A stretch of DNA of 64,000 nucleotides. Source: Tsukamurella sp040611135 (GTDB taxonomy: Bacteria; Actinomycetota; Actinomycetes; Mycobacteriales; Mycobacteriaceae). Each line of letters opens with the position of its first letter. The first letter of the stretch is position 1. The translations under genes and the position numbers were made by a program. The stretch is taken from contig NZ_JBEXNL010000003.1 of assembly GCF_040611135.1 (NCBI RefSeq), positions 124,001 to 188,000 of the forward strand, read 5' to 3'. Under the pieces are notes generated by a model. The model was not told the DNA's origin, ran no database searches, and was given only the letters and a program-made list of their open reading frames with translations. Positions 51,661 through 59,930 of the stretch are shown here, one piece after another.

Positions 51661-54414
51661 ATGATCAGCCCGCGGCCCGCTATCGATCCGAGCGGAACTC
51701 CTCCGGCCTCGACGAAGTTCGAGTCCCGGATGGTCCGTCGTGCCCTGGTGCGGCGCCAGCGGCTGCTCGACGTGCTCGCCGCCGGGGGCGACAGCGCGCT
51801 CACGGTCATCCACGGTCCGGCGGGATACGGCAAGAGCACCCTCGCGGCGCAGTGGCAGGAGCTCCTGCGCGGCGAGGGTGTCGCCGTGGGGTGGCTCAGC
51901 ATCGATCGCGACGACAACAACCCCGTCTGGTTCCTCCGGGATCTGATCGCCGCGATCACTCGCGCGGACGCAACGCTGGGTTCGGGGCTGATCGCCATCG
52001 CCGAGCAGAACGCCCAGGACGGTGTGCGCGCGGTGGTCGCCGGCCTGATCGATCAGATCAGGGAGTACGGTGCCCCGGTCGCCGTGGTCATCGACGACTG
52101 GCACCTGGTCGATGATGAATCGGTGCTCGATGTCTTCGCCTACCTGCTCGGCTACTGCCCCGAGAACCTTCGGTTGATCGTCACCAGCAGGATGCGGGTC
52201 CATGCCGTCGCCGAGCTGCGGGTCCGCAACCGGCTCAACGAGATCGACGCCCGGCAATTGCGGTTCGACGAGGAGGAGTCCGCGGTCTTCCTCCGCGAGA
52301 TGAACGCGCTGCGCCTCGGCGACGAGGACGTTCACCGGCTCTGGGCGACCACCGACGGCTGGGTCGCGGCACTGCAGTTGGCGACCCTGTCGCTGCGCGA
52401 GAGCGCGGATCCCGCGGCGGCGATAGCGGCCTTCGGCGGCCGGCACCATTCGATCGGGGAGTATCTCGCGGAGGCGGTACTCGACGCCCTGTCGTCCGAT
52501 CTCCTCGACTTCCTGCTGGCCACGTCGATCTGTGACCGGCTGTGCGCCGACCTCGCGGCGGTCGTCAGCGGTGTGGCGGACGGCCATGCGGCGCTGGACG
52601 AGTTGCAGCGCCGGAACCTGTTCCTCATTCCGCTCGACGACGAAGGGACCTGGTTCCGATACCACCACCTCTTCGCGGGCTATCTGCGACGGCGACTCGA
52701 ACGAGACGCTCCCACCCGGATACCCGGCCTGCACCGGGCCGCGTCCGTCTGGCTCGGGAAGGCCGGACACCTGTCCGAGGCCGTCGACCACGCGCTTCTG
52801 GCCGGTGAACCGGAGCGGGCTGCGGATCTGGTGGAGGCGGCCGCGATGATGCTGGTCGAGGAGAGTCGGATGGCGACGATGCTCGGCACCGTCGACAAGC
52901 TGCCGGCCCGTATCGTCGCGACGCGGCCCCGGCTGCAGATCGCAATAGCCTGGGCGTACTGCCTGCTGCACCGACTGGACGAGGCGGACCTCGCGCTCGC
53001 CCGCGTCCGCACCGCGATGTCGGCGGATCTGCCCGACGCGCTGCGCAGCGAGGCCGACATGCTCGCCGCGTGCATCGAGGTGTACAGCGACCGGATCGAC
53101 CGCGTCCCAGCGCTCCTGGCGCCGATCGTCGGCGACCCGCGGAGCTTCCGCCCGTTCATGGTGTCGGGTACGGCGAACCTGGTGTCCTTCGTGGAGCTGC
53201 ACAGCTTCCGGTACGACGAGGCGCTGGCGACCCAGCGCTCGGCGAGCGCCTATCACGAGCTGAATCCCGGTTCCTTCGCGCCGGTGTACGGCCAGTGTTT
53301 CGCGGGTCTCGCCGAGGCCGCGCGACTCGATCTCGACGCCGCGGAACGGCACTACCGTGCCGCGATCGGGGTCGCGGTCTCCCGCGGGGATGCAGGCACG
53401 TACGCCGAGCGGCTCGCGTCCGGCCAGCTCGGTGTCCTGCTGTACGAGCGGGACATGGTCGACGATGCCGAGCGGCTGCTCGAGAAGTGTCTTCTGCTGG
53501 GCATCGAGGGCGGCGTCGCGGACCTGATGATCTCGTCCTATACGACGATGGCCAGGATTCGCCGGCTGCGCGGCGACGAGGACGGCGCGCGGGCGCTGCT
53601 CATCGACGCTCGGCGGGCGGGCGCGAAGCTGCGACTGCCCCGACTCGCGGCCGCGGCCGACCAGGAGTTGACGGCGTTGCTGATCGCGAGCGGAGACATC
53701 GCCGGTGCGCGCGACCTCGTCGCGCGGAACGGGGCCGGTGCCGATGTCCTCGGGCCTCGCGTGCATACGGGCATCTCGTTGAGCATCCATCGGAGTCGGC
53801 TTGCGATGCAGACCAAACTGGCTCTGGCACAGGGAGACCTCGGCGGGGCCGCGACCGCTGCACGGGAGCGGGTCGACGCCGCCGTCGCGGCGAAGTGGCC
53901 GTACGAGGAGGTGGCCGCGCGGGTGGCGCTCGCCGAGGTACTGAGCTCCGGCGACCGGGACGAGGCGTTGCACGAGCTCCTCCCGGCCCTGGTGGCGGGA
54001 AGTCGCGCGGGGTTGGTGCGGACCGTCGTCGACGGCGGCCCGGCGGTCGTGCGCGTCCTCGCCGATCTCAGCGATCAGCTCCGGGTCGGTCGCCGGACGA
54101 CCGAGGTCTCGGAGATCCCGTCGGACTACCTGCGCACGCTGCTCACCGCGGCGTCGCCCCCGAGTGACAGGGCCCTGAGATCGGGCGTCGCGTCCGGCGA
54201 ACGGGGGGCCCTGCCCGAGGAGGCACTGAACGGTCGGGAGGTGGAGATCGTGCGACTGCTCGAGCGGGGCATGCCCAACAGTGGAATAGCCCGCACGTTC
54301 GGTATCAAGCTGAACACGGTCAAGTGGTACCTGAAGAACATCTACACCAAGCTCGGCGTGGTCAGTCGCGGCGAGGCGGTCGCGGAGGCCCGGCGCCGGG
54401 GACTCGTCGACTGA
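51661..54414 (+). CDS. Large MalT-like LuxR-family regulator (LAL type)
   Basis: The 917-residue protein has an N-terminal AAA/STAND ATPase (Walker A HGPAGYGKST near residues 51-60; Walker B-like VAVVIDDWHLVDD near 140-152), a long helical TPR-like middle (about 350-840) and a C-terminal LuxR HTH (about 856-917; LNGREVEIVRLLERG, then NTVKWYLKNIYTKLG). Such proteins are activators that oligomerise on ligand and ATP binding. Lying between the carboxylase genes and the ligase gene, it is the obvious regulator; both flanking promoters carry the same 19-base site. The ATG at 51661 has a weak GAGTGGTGA upstream. The inducer may be the ketone or its CoA product. Confidence 0.92.
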   Translation: MISPRPAIDPSGTPPASTKFESRMVRRALVRRQRLLDVLAAGGDSALTVIHGPAGYGKSTLAAQWQELLRGEGVAVGWLSIDRDDNNPVWFLRDLIAAITRADATLGSGLIAIAEQNAQDGVRAVVAGLIDQIREYGAPVAVVIDDWHLVDDESVLDVFAYLLGYCPENLRLIVTSRMRVHAVAELRVRNRLNEIDARQLRFDEEESAVFLREMNALRLGDEDVHRLWATTDGWVAALQLATLSLRESADPAAAIAAFGGRHHSIGEYLAEAVLDALSSDLLDFLLATSICDRLCADLAAVVSGVADGHAALDELQRRNLFLIPLDDEGTWFRYHHLFAGYLRRRLERDAPTRIPGLHRAASVWLGKAGHLSEAVDHALLAGEPERAADLVEAAAMMLVEESRMATMLGTVDKLPARIVATRPRLQIAIAWAYCLLHRLDEADLALARVRTAMSADLPDALRSEADMLAACIEVYSDRIDRVPALLAPIVGDPRSFRPFMVSGTANLVSFVELHSFRYDEALATQRSASAYHELNPGSFAPVYGQCFAGLAEAARLDLDAAERHYRAAIGVAVSRGDAGTYAERLASGQLGVLLYERDMVDDAERLLEKCLLLGIEGGVADLMISSYTTMARIRRLRGDEDGARALLIDARRAGAKLRLPRLAAAADQELTALLIASGDIAGARDLVARNGAGADVLGPRVHTGISLSIHRSRLAMQTKLALAQGDLGGAATAARERVDAAVAAKWPYEEVAARVALAEVLSSGDRDEALHELLPALVAGSRAGLVRTVVDGGPAVVRVLADLSDQLRVGRRTTEVSEIPSDYLRTLLTAASPPSDRALRSGVASGERGALPEEALNGREVEIVRLLERGMPNSGIARTFGIKLNTVKWYLKNIYTKLGVVSRGEAVAEARRRGLVD

Positions 54415-54420
54415 ACGTGC

Positions 54421-54439
54421 GGCCACTCCGACGGGTGGT
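54421..54439 (+). promoter_or_regulatory. Candidate LuxR-regulator operator upstream of the CoA ligase gene
   Basis: GCCACTCCGACGGGTGGTG is repeated exactly from 43836-43854. Flanking bases differ, so it is not part of a larger duplication. It lies 6 bp after the LuxR stop and 64 bp before the ligase start codon. A GTAGGAGG ribosome binding site follows at about 54487-54494. Confidence 0.72.
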
Positions 54440-54502
54440 GCGACTGGGCGGCCCCGAGGCCAGAGTGGAGTGATCCCGATCACGGTGTAGGAGGCCAGGC
54501 CG

Positions 54503-56497
54503 ATGGTGAACGACGGTGAACTGTTGTGGACGCCGAGCGAGGAGTTCGTGCGGAACTCCAATGTGACCCGGTACCTGGACTGGCTGCGGGCCGAGCGCGG
54601 AGTGGACCTCGAGGACTATCAGCGGCTGTGGCAATGGTCGGTGGACGACATCGCGGTCTTCTGGGAGTCGCTCTGGGACTATTTCGGATTCGATTCCGCC
54701 ACACCGTATTCGACGGTGCTCACCGGAACCGCGATGCCCGGGGCGCGCTGGTTCGTCGGCGCGCAGCTCAACTACGCGGAAGAGGTCCTGCGCCGGGCGC
54801 GGCCGGGTGAGGTCGCGATTCATCACCTGTCGGAGGCCGGTGGGGCGGGCGCTCTCACCTGGGATGAGCTGGCGCGTTCCGTGCGCAACGTTGCTACCTG
54901 GTTGCGCAGTGTGGGCGTCGTCCCCGGGGACCGCGTCGTGTCGTACCTTCCGAACAGCCCGCAGGCGGTCGTCGCGCTCCTGGCCACCGCCGCGGTCGGC
55001 GCCGTGTGGTCGAGCTGCTCACCGGATTTCGGGCAGAACAGTGTGCTCGACCGATTCCGGCAGATCGCCCCGAAGGTGATGTTCGCTCCCGACGGGTACC
55101 GGTACGGGGGGCGTGACTTCGCTCGGACCGCCGAGTCGGCGGCGATCGCCGAAGCGCTGCCGGATCTGCAATGGCTCGTCCATGTCCCGTATCTCGATGC
55201 CGATTCGCGTCCGCGCGCCCGCCGGGCGAAGGTCGCTCATTGGGACGAGGTCGCACCCGCGGACGGAGACGCCCGGGACTTCGTGTTCGCCCCCACCGGG
55301 TTCGAGGACCCGTTGTGGGTCGTCTACTCGTCGGGGACCACGGGGCTGCCCAAGCCGATCGTGCACGGTCACGGCGGGATCACGCTGGAGATGACGAAGC
55401 TGCTCCACTTCCACTTCGACCTCCGCCCCGGCAAGTCGATGTTCTTCTTCACCACGACGGGATGGGTCATGTGGAACATCACCGTCTCCGCCCTTCTCAC
55501 GGGGGCTGCCGCCGTCATCTACGACGGCAGCCCCACGTACCCCGGCCACGACGTCCTGTGGCGCATGGCGGCGGAGACCGGCACGACCTTCTTCGGCACG
55601 AGCCCCGGGTACATCGCGCTGATGGAGAAGGAGGGCGTCCGCCCGCGGGAGCGATTCGACCTGTCGAAGATCTCCGGCATCATGCTCGGGGGATCACCGG
55701 CGAGCCCCGAGGTGATGGAGTGGTGTTACGAGAACATCCACGACGACGTCTGGCTCACCTCGCAGAGCGGCGGGACGGATGTGGCGACGGGGTTCGTCGG
55801 CGCTGCTCCGACGCTCCCGGTCCATGCCGGCTGGATCCAGTGCCGCACCCTCGGAGCCGATGTCCAGGCGTACTCGGAGGACGGCCGTCCGGTGATCGGG
55901 GAGGTCGGCGAGCTCGTCGTCCGCCAGCCGATGCCGTCCATGCCGCTATTCTTCTGGAACGATCCGGATGGGGAGCGGTACAGGTCGTCGTACTTCGAGT
56001 CCTTTCCCGGGGTGTGGACGCACGGAGACCATCTGACCATCAACGAGGCGGGTGAGTGCCAGATCCACGGGCGGTCCGATTCGACGCTGAACAGGTTCGG
56101 TGTCCGGATCGGAACGGCCGAGGTCTATCGCACCGTCGAGGCGATGGACGAGGTCGATGACAGCCTCGTGGTGTGCTTGGCCCTGCCCGGCGGAACCTTC
56201 TTCATGCCCTTGTTCGTGCGGGTCGCCGACGGTGTGGATCTCGACGAGGAGCTCGTGACGCGGATCCGGCGGCGGCTCAGCGTGGAGAACTCTCCGCGCC
56301 ACGTTCCGGACCGGATCTACCGCGTGGACCGGATCCCCTACACACTGACCGGCAAGAAGATGGAGATCCCGGTCAGGAATCTGTTGCAGGGCATGCCCGT
56401 CGAGAGGGCCGCGAACCGTGATTCCATGGCGGATCCATCGGCGCTCGACTTCTACGTCGAGTTCGGGGCGGCGCAGCGCGACTACCCGTCTAGCTGA
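54503..56497 (+). CDS. Acetoacetyl-CoA synthetase-type ligase
   Basis: The 664-residue protein is an adenylate-forming acyl-CoA synthetase of the acetoacetate-CoA ligase group. It has the acetyl-CoA-synthetase-like N-terminal segment, the AMP-binding loop VYSSGTTGLPKP (about 273-284), FTTTGWVMWN (about 315-324), THGDHLTINEAGECQIHGRS (about 507-526) and the catalytic lysine in LTGKKMEIP (Lys618 or the next residue). It would activate acetoacetate or another beta-keto acid for thiolytic cleavage. In Aromatoleum the equivalent gene near apc encodes benzoylacetate-CoA ligase. GTAGGAGG lies 9 nt before the ATG. A hairpin follows the stop codon. Confidence 0.92.
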   Translation: MVNDGELLWTPSEEFVRNSNVTRYLDWLRAERGVDLEDYQRLWQWSVDDIAVFWESLWDYFGFDSATPYSTVLTGTAMPGARWFVGAQLNYAEEVLRRARPGEVAIHHLSEAGGAGALTWDELARSVRNVATWLRSVGVVPGDRVVSYLPNSPQAVVALLATAAVGAVWSSCSPDFGQNSVLDRFRQIAPKVMFAPDGYRYGGRDFARTAESAAIAEALPDLQWLVHVPYLDADSRPRARRAKVAHWDEVAPADGDARDFVFAPTGFEDPLWVVYSSGTTGLPKPIVHGHGGITLEMTKLLHFHFDLRPGKSMFFFTTTGWVMWNITVSALLTGAAAVIYDGSPTYPGHDVLWRMAAETGTTFFGTSPGYIALMEKEGVRPRERFDLSKISGIMLGGSPASPEVMEWCYENIHDDVWLTSQSGGTDVATGFVGAAPTLPVHAGWIQCRTLGADVQAYSEDGRPVIGEVGELVVRQPMPSMPLFFWNDPDGERYRSSYFESFPGVWTHGDHLTINEAGECQIHGRSDSTLNRFGVRIGTAEVYRTVEAMDEVDDSLVVCLALPGGTFFMPLFVRVADGVDLDEELVTRIRRRLSVENSPRHVPDRIYRVDRIPYTLTGKKMEIPVRNLLQGMPVERAANRDSMADPSALDFYVEFGAAQRDYPSS

Positions 56498-56502
56498 TCG
56501 GC

Positions 56503-56524
56503 CTACCCGGACCGGGCCGGGTAG
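56503..56524. terminator. Bidirectional hairpin between ligase and aldehyde dehydrogenase genes
   Basis: CTACCCGG (56503-56510) pairs perfectly with CCGGGTAG (56517-56524) across a 6-nt loop. It starts 5 bp after the ligase stop, in the 69-bp space between two convergent genes. No T-tract is present. Confidence 0.6.
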
Positions 56525-56566
56525 CGGCACTGGAACGGGCGTTGCCGTCGACACCGAAGCCGCAGT

Positions 56567-58057
56567 TCAGTGCCCGTAGACGTGGCGCAGCATCAGGCGC
56601 ACCGCCTTCATGTCGCGGGGCTTGCGGTCGAAGGTGAGCAGGTTCATCGGTGACGTGAACTTCTGCACCGCAACGGCTTGCGGGTGACTGAACTCGCGGA
56701 GCCCGTCCGCGCCGTGGATCCGGCCGAAGCCGGAGTCGCCCAGCCCGCCGAAGGGCAGGGCGGGCACGGAGGCGAAGGACAGGAACGAGTTGACGGCCAC
56801 CGAACCGGCGCGGAGCAGGCGCGCCAGCTCCCGGCCGCGGGAGACGTTGCGCGTCATGATCGCCGCGGACAGCCCGTAGGTGCTGTTGTTGGCCCGCTCG
56901 ATGCCCTCCTCGACGGTCGCGACCCGGTTGACCACCACGGTGGGGCCGAAGGTCTCGTCGGTGACCGCGGTCGAGTCCTCGGGGACGTCCACGAGCACGA
57001 CGGGCTGAACCGTGGTCTCGCCCACGGACTCCCGGCCCCCGACCAGTGCCCGCCCACCGTGGGCGAGCGCGTCGTCGATGTGACCGGCGATGATCGGCAG
57101 CTGCCGGGCCATCGTCGCCGGACCGTAGTCGGCGCCGTCGTCGTCCCCGCCGCGCACGGTGCGGGTCCGCGCGACGAGCTTGTCGACGAACTCGTCGTAC
57201 CGGTCGGACACCACGTACACCCGCTCGACGCCGGCGCAGGTCTGCCCGGCGTTGCCGAAGGCGCCGAACGCGGCGGCGTCCACCGCGGCGCCGATGTCCG
57301 CGTCCGAGTCGACGAGGAAGGCGTCCTTGCCGCCGCCCTCGATGGTGACGGGCGTGAGCGATTCGGCGCAGGTGGCCATGACGGTGCGGGCGGTGCGGGC
57401 GGAGCCGGTGAAGGCCAGCTTGTCGACACCCGAGCGGCACAGCGCGGCACCGGTCTCCCCGCCGCCGTGGATCACCTGCAGCACCGGCTGTCCCGGGCAG
57501 GCGGCGTTCCAGGTGTCGGCGAGGAACTGGCCCACGGCGGGCGTGAGCTCGCTGGGCTTGAAGACGACGGCGTTGCCCGCGGCCAGCGCGTAGGAGACCG
57601 AGCCCATCGGTGTGAAGACGGGGTAGTTCCACGGGCCGATGCAGCCGACGACGCCGAAGGGCCGGTACTCGACGGTGGCGGCCAGGTTCGCGCCCAGCAG
57701 GCCCGACGGGACCTTGCGCCGGGCGAGAACCTTCTCGGCGTTCTTGGCGGCCCAGTCGATGTGCACGACGGCGAGCATGACCTCGAGCAGCGCGTCGTCG
57801 GTCGGCTTGCCGGTCTCGGCGGAGATCACCGCGGCGAGCTCCTCCGCCCGCCGCGACAGCTCCGCGCGGAAGCGCAGCAGCCAACTCCGCCGGGCCTTCG
57901 GCGCGAGGTCGCCCCACCAGGCCGCCGCCTCGCGGGCGGCGTCGACGGTCTCGATCACGGTCGCGGCGTCGGCCACGGGGAAGCGGGCCACCTCGGCCCC
58001 GGTGCGGGGGTCGGTGGAGATCAGGTCACCGGTCTGCAGGTTCGACGGTGCGGTCAT
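56567..58057 (-). CDS. NAD(P)+-dependent aldehyde dehydrogenase (ALDH superfamily)
   Basis: The 496-residue enzyme has the full ALDH set: GCIGPWNYPVFTPMGSVSYA (about 131-150), KPSELTP, FTGSARTARTVMA, catalytic Glu240 in VTIEGGGKD and catalytic Cys274 in NAGQTCAGVERVYV. It oxidises an aldehyde to an acid; succinate semialdehyde or a similar aldehyde is a common annotation, but no substrate can be fixed. GGAGGA precedes the ATG at 58057; the frame is open upstream but with no better start. It is divergent from the nitronate monooxygenase gene, with a 75-bp region holding an AGAGA-4-TCTCT dyad. Confidence 0.93.
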   Translation of the reverse strand: MTAPSNLQTGDLISTDPRTGAEVARFPVADAATVIETVDAAREAAAWWGDLAPKARRSWLLRFRAELSRRAEELAAVISAETGKPTDDALLEVMLAVVHIDWAAKNAEKVLARRKVPSGLLGANLAATVEYRPFGVVGCIGPWNYPVFTPMGSVSYALAAGNAVVFKPSELTPAVGQFLADTWNAACPGQPVLQVIHGGGETGAALCRSGVDKLAFTGSARTARTVMATCAESLTPVTIEGGGKDAFLVDSDADIGAAVDAAAFGAFGNAGQTCAGVERVYVVSDRYDEFVDKLVARTRTVRGGDDDGADYGPATMARQLPIIAGHIDDALAHGGRALVGGRESVGETTVQPVVLVDVPEDSTAVTDETFGPTVVVNRVATVEEGIERANNSTYGLSAAIMTRNVSRGRELARLLRAGSVAVNSFLSFASVPALPFGGLGDSGFGRIHGADGLREFSHPQAVAVQKFTSPMNLLTFDRKPRDMKAVRLMLRHVYGH

Positions 58058-58097
58058 GCGGTCCTCCGGAAGTTCTCGGGCATCTGAACCATATGTT

Positions 58098-58111
58098 AGA
58101 GACTGTTCTCT
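58098..58111. promoter_or_regulatory. Small dyad in the ALDH/NMO divergent promoter
   Basis: AGAGACTGTTCTCT is an inverted repeat with 5-base arms around CTGT, set in an AT-richer stretch (ATATGTTAGAGACTG). It lies midway between two divergent start codons (58057 and 58133). TetR-type repressors use sites of this size, but no regulator gene is adjacent. Confidence 0.4.
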
Positions 58112-58132
58112 CATCTGTGCTAGCTTTCGGGC

Positions 58133-59122
58133 ATGTTCTCAACGCGCTTCACCGAGCAGTTCGGCGTCCGGTACCCGATCGTCCAGGGCGGCATGATGTG
58201 GGTGGGGCGCGCCGGCCTCGCCGCCGCGGTGTCCGAGGCCGGCGGGCTCGGCATCATCACCGCCCTCACGCAACCCACGCCGCAGGCGCTCCGCGAGGAG
58301 ATCGCGCGGGCGCGTGACCTGACGTCGAACCCGTTCGGCGTGAACCTCACCGTGCTCCCGACGATCGACCCGCCGCCCTACGAGGAGTATCTGCGGGCAG
58401 CAGTGGAATCGGGAGTGCGGATCATCGAGACCGCGGGGTCGAACCCTGCGAAGTTCCTGCCGTACCTGAAGGACCACGGCGTCAAGGTGATCCACAAGTG
58501 CACCAGCGTCCGGCACGCGCTCAAGGCGCAGGCCATCGGCGTGGACGCGGTGTCGATCGACGGCTTCGAGTGCGCCGGCCACCCGGGCGAGGACGACATC
58601 CCCGGCCTCGTGCTGATCCCCGCCGCCGCGGACGCGCTCGACATCCCGATCCTGGCGTCGGGCGGTATCGCGGACGCCCGCGGGCTCGTCGCCGCGATCG
58701 CGCTGGGCGCGGACGGCATCAACATGGGCAGCCGCTTCCTCTGCACGGTCGAGTCCCCGATCGCGCCCGAGGTGAAGCAGCAGATCGTCGAGAACTCCGA
58801 GCTGGACACGAAACTCATTTTCCGCACCCTGGGCAACACCGCGCGTGTGGCGAAGAACTCGGTGTCCATCGAGGTGGTCGAGACCGAGGCGGCGGGCTGC
58901 GAGTTCGAGGACATCCGGCACCTCGTCGCGGGCGCCCGGGGCCGCACGGTCTTCGAGGCCGGCGACGTCGAGGCCGGCATCTGGAGCGTCGGCCTGTGCC
59001 AGGGCCTGATCCGCGACGTCCCGACGGTGGCTGCGCTCATCGAGCGGATGATCACCGAGGGCGCGTCCATCGTCGAACGGCGCCTCGCGCCGCTGGTACG
59101 GGTGGAAGAGTCGGTGGCATGA
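58133..59122 (+). CDS. Nitronate monooxygenase-family flavoprotein
   Basis: The 329-residue protein fits the NMO/2-nitropropane dioxygenase family: FGVRYPIVQGGMMWVGRAGL (about residues 10-29), GLGIITALTQPTP, FGVNLTVLPTIDPP, then DGFECAGHPGEDDIP (about 143-157) and IPILASGGIADARGLVAAIA (about 171-190). These enzymes use FMN to oxidise alkyl nitronates; many actinobacterial copies sit in fatty-acid-degradation loci with a different, unknown role. The crotonase gene overlaps its stop by ATGA, so the two are one unit. No strong ribosome binding site is seen ahead of the ATG. Confidence 0.9.
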   Translation: MFSTRFTEQFGVRYPIVQGGMMWVGRAGLAAAVSEAGGLGIITALTQPTPQALREEIARARDLTSNPFGVNLTVLPTIDPPPYEEYLRAAVESGVRIIETAGSNPAKFLPYLKDHGVKVIHKCTSVRHALKAQAIGVDAVSIDGFECAGHPGEDDIPGLVLIPAAADALDIPILASGGIADARGLVAAIALGADGINMGSRFLCTVESPIAPEVKQQIVENSELDTKLIFRTLGNTARVAKNSVSIEVVETEAAGCEFEDIRHLVAGARGRTVFEAGDVEAGIWSVGLCQGLIRDVPTVAALIERMITEGASIVERRLAPLVRVEESVA

Positions 59123-59880
59123 GCGAGGACTTCCTGCGCACCGTCGAATCCGGCGTCCTGACGATCACCATCGCCCGCCCGCAGCGGATGAACGCCTTCG
59201 GCGTTCGCGCGGCGTGGGACCTCGCCCGCTTCATCTCCGAAGCGGACGCGGACCCCGGGATCCGCGTCGTGATCATCACCGGCGAGGGCAAGGCCTTCTG
59301 TACGGGCGCCGACCTGGCGGGGGAGGCGGCGGAGCCACAGGAGGCGCTCGACGCGGTGAACGCGTACGTCCGCGCGATCGTCGCGGCGTCGATCCCGGTG
59401 ATCGCCAAGGTGAACGGTCCGTGCGCGGGAATGGCGGTCGGCTTGGCGCTGGCCGCCGACCTTACCTTCGTCGCCGACACCGCCTACTTCCTGTTGCCCT
59501 TCGTCGGCATCGGCCTGGTGCCCGACGCGGGCACCACCGCCCTCGTCCCGGCCGCCATCGGCCGTACCCGGGCTATGGGCATGGCCCTGCTCGGCGAACG
59601 CGTCTACGGGCCAGAGGCCCTCGCCGCCGGCATGGTCACGGCGGTCCGCCCGGCGGAGGAGCTCGACGGTGCCGTCGCCGCCGCGGCCGCGAAGCTCGCG
59701 TCCGGACCGCGGGAGGCGATCGCCGCCACCAAGCGCGCCATGAACGCCTCCACCCTCGCGGGCCTCGACGACGCCCTCCGTCGCGAGACCGACGACCAGG
59801 TCGTCCTCCTGCAGACCGACGACCACAAGGAGGGCGTCGCCGCCATGCTCGGCAAGCGCGCGGCCCGCTTCGCCGACTGA
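59119..59880 (+). CDS. Enoyl-CoA hydratase/isomerase family protein
   Basis: The 253-residue crotonase has the oxyanion-hole segments KAFCTGADLAGEA (about residues 57-69) and NGPCAGMAVGLALAADLTFV (about 99-118). At the catalytic site it reads LPFVGIGLVPDAGTT (about 127-141). The usual first glutamate is replaced by valine while an aspartate follows VP, a pattern seen in isomerases of the PaaG type rather than hydratases. So double-bond isomerisation or another crotonase reaction is more likely than hydration. The ATG overlaps the NMO stop by 4 nt. It is convergent with the beta-propeller gene across a 50-bp gap. Confidence 0.9.
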   Translation: MSEDFLRTVESGVLTITIARPQRMNAFGVRAAWDLARFISEADADPGIRVVIITGEGKAFCTGADLAGEAAEPQEALDAVNAYVRAIVAASIPVIAKVNGPCAGMAVGLALAADLTFVADTAYFLLPFVGIGLVPDAGTTALVPAAIGRTRAMGMALLGERVYGPEALAAGMVTAVRPAEELDGAVAAAAAKLASGPREAIAATKRAMNASTLAGLDDALRRETDDQVVLLQTDDHKEGVAAMLGKRAARFAD

Positions 59881-59930
59881 GGGAGTGGGCACGACGAACC
59901 TGGTACCGCCGCACCTGCGTTGACGAGGCG

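Noticed and set aside
50536..54561. A 1341-codon minus-strand open frame opposite the LuxR gene
   Set aside because: Same reasoning: the plus strand encodes a textbook LAL regulator, and the minus product is Arg/Gly/Asp-rich without domains.
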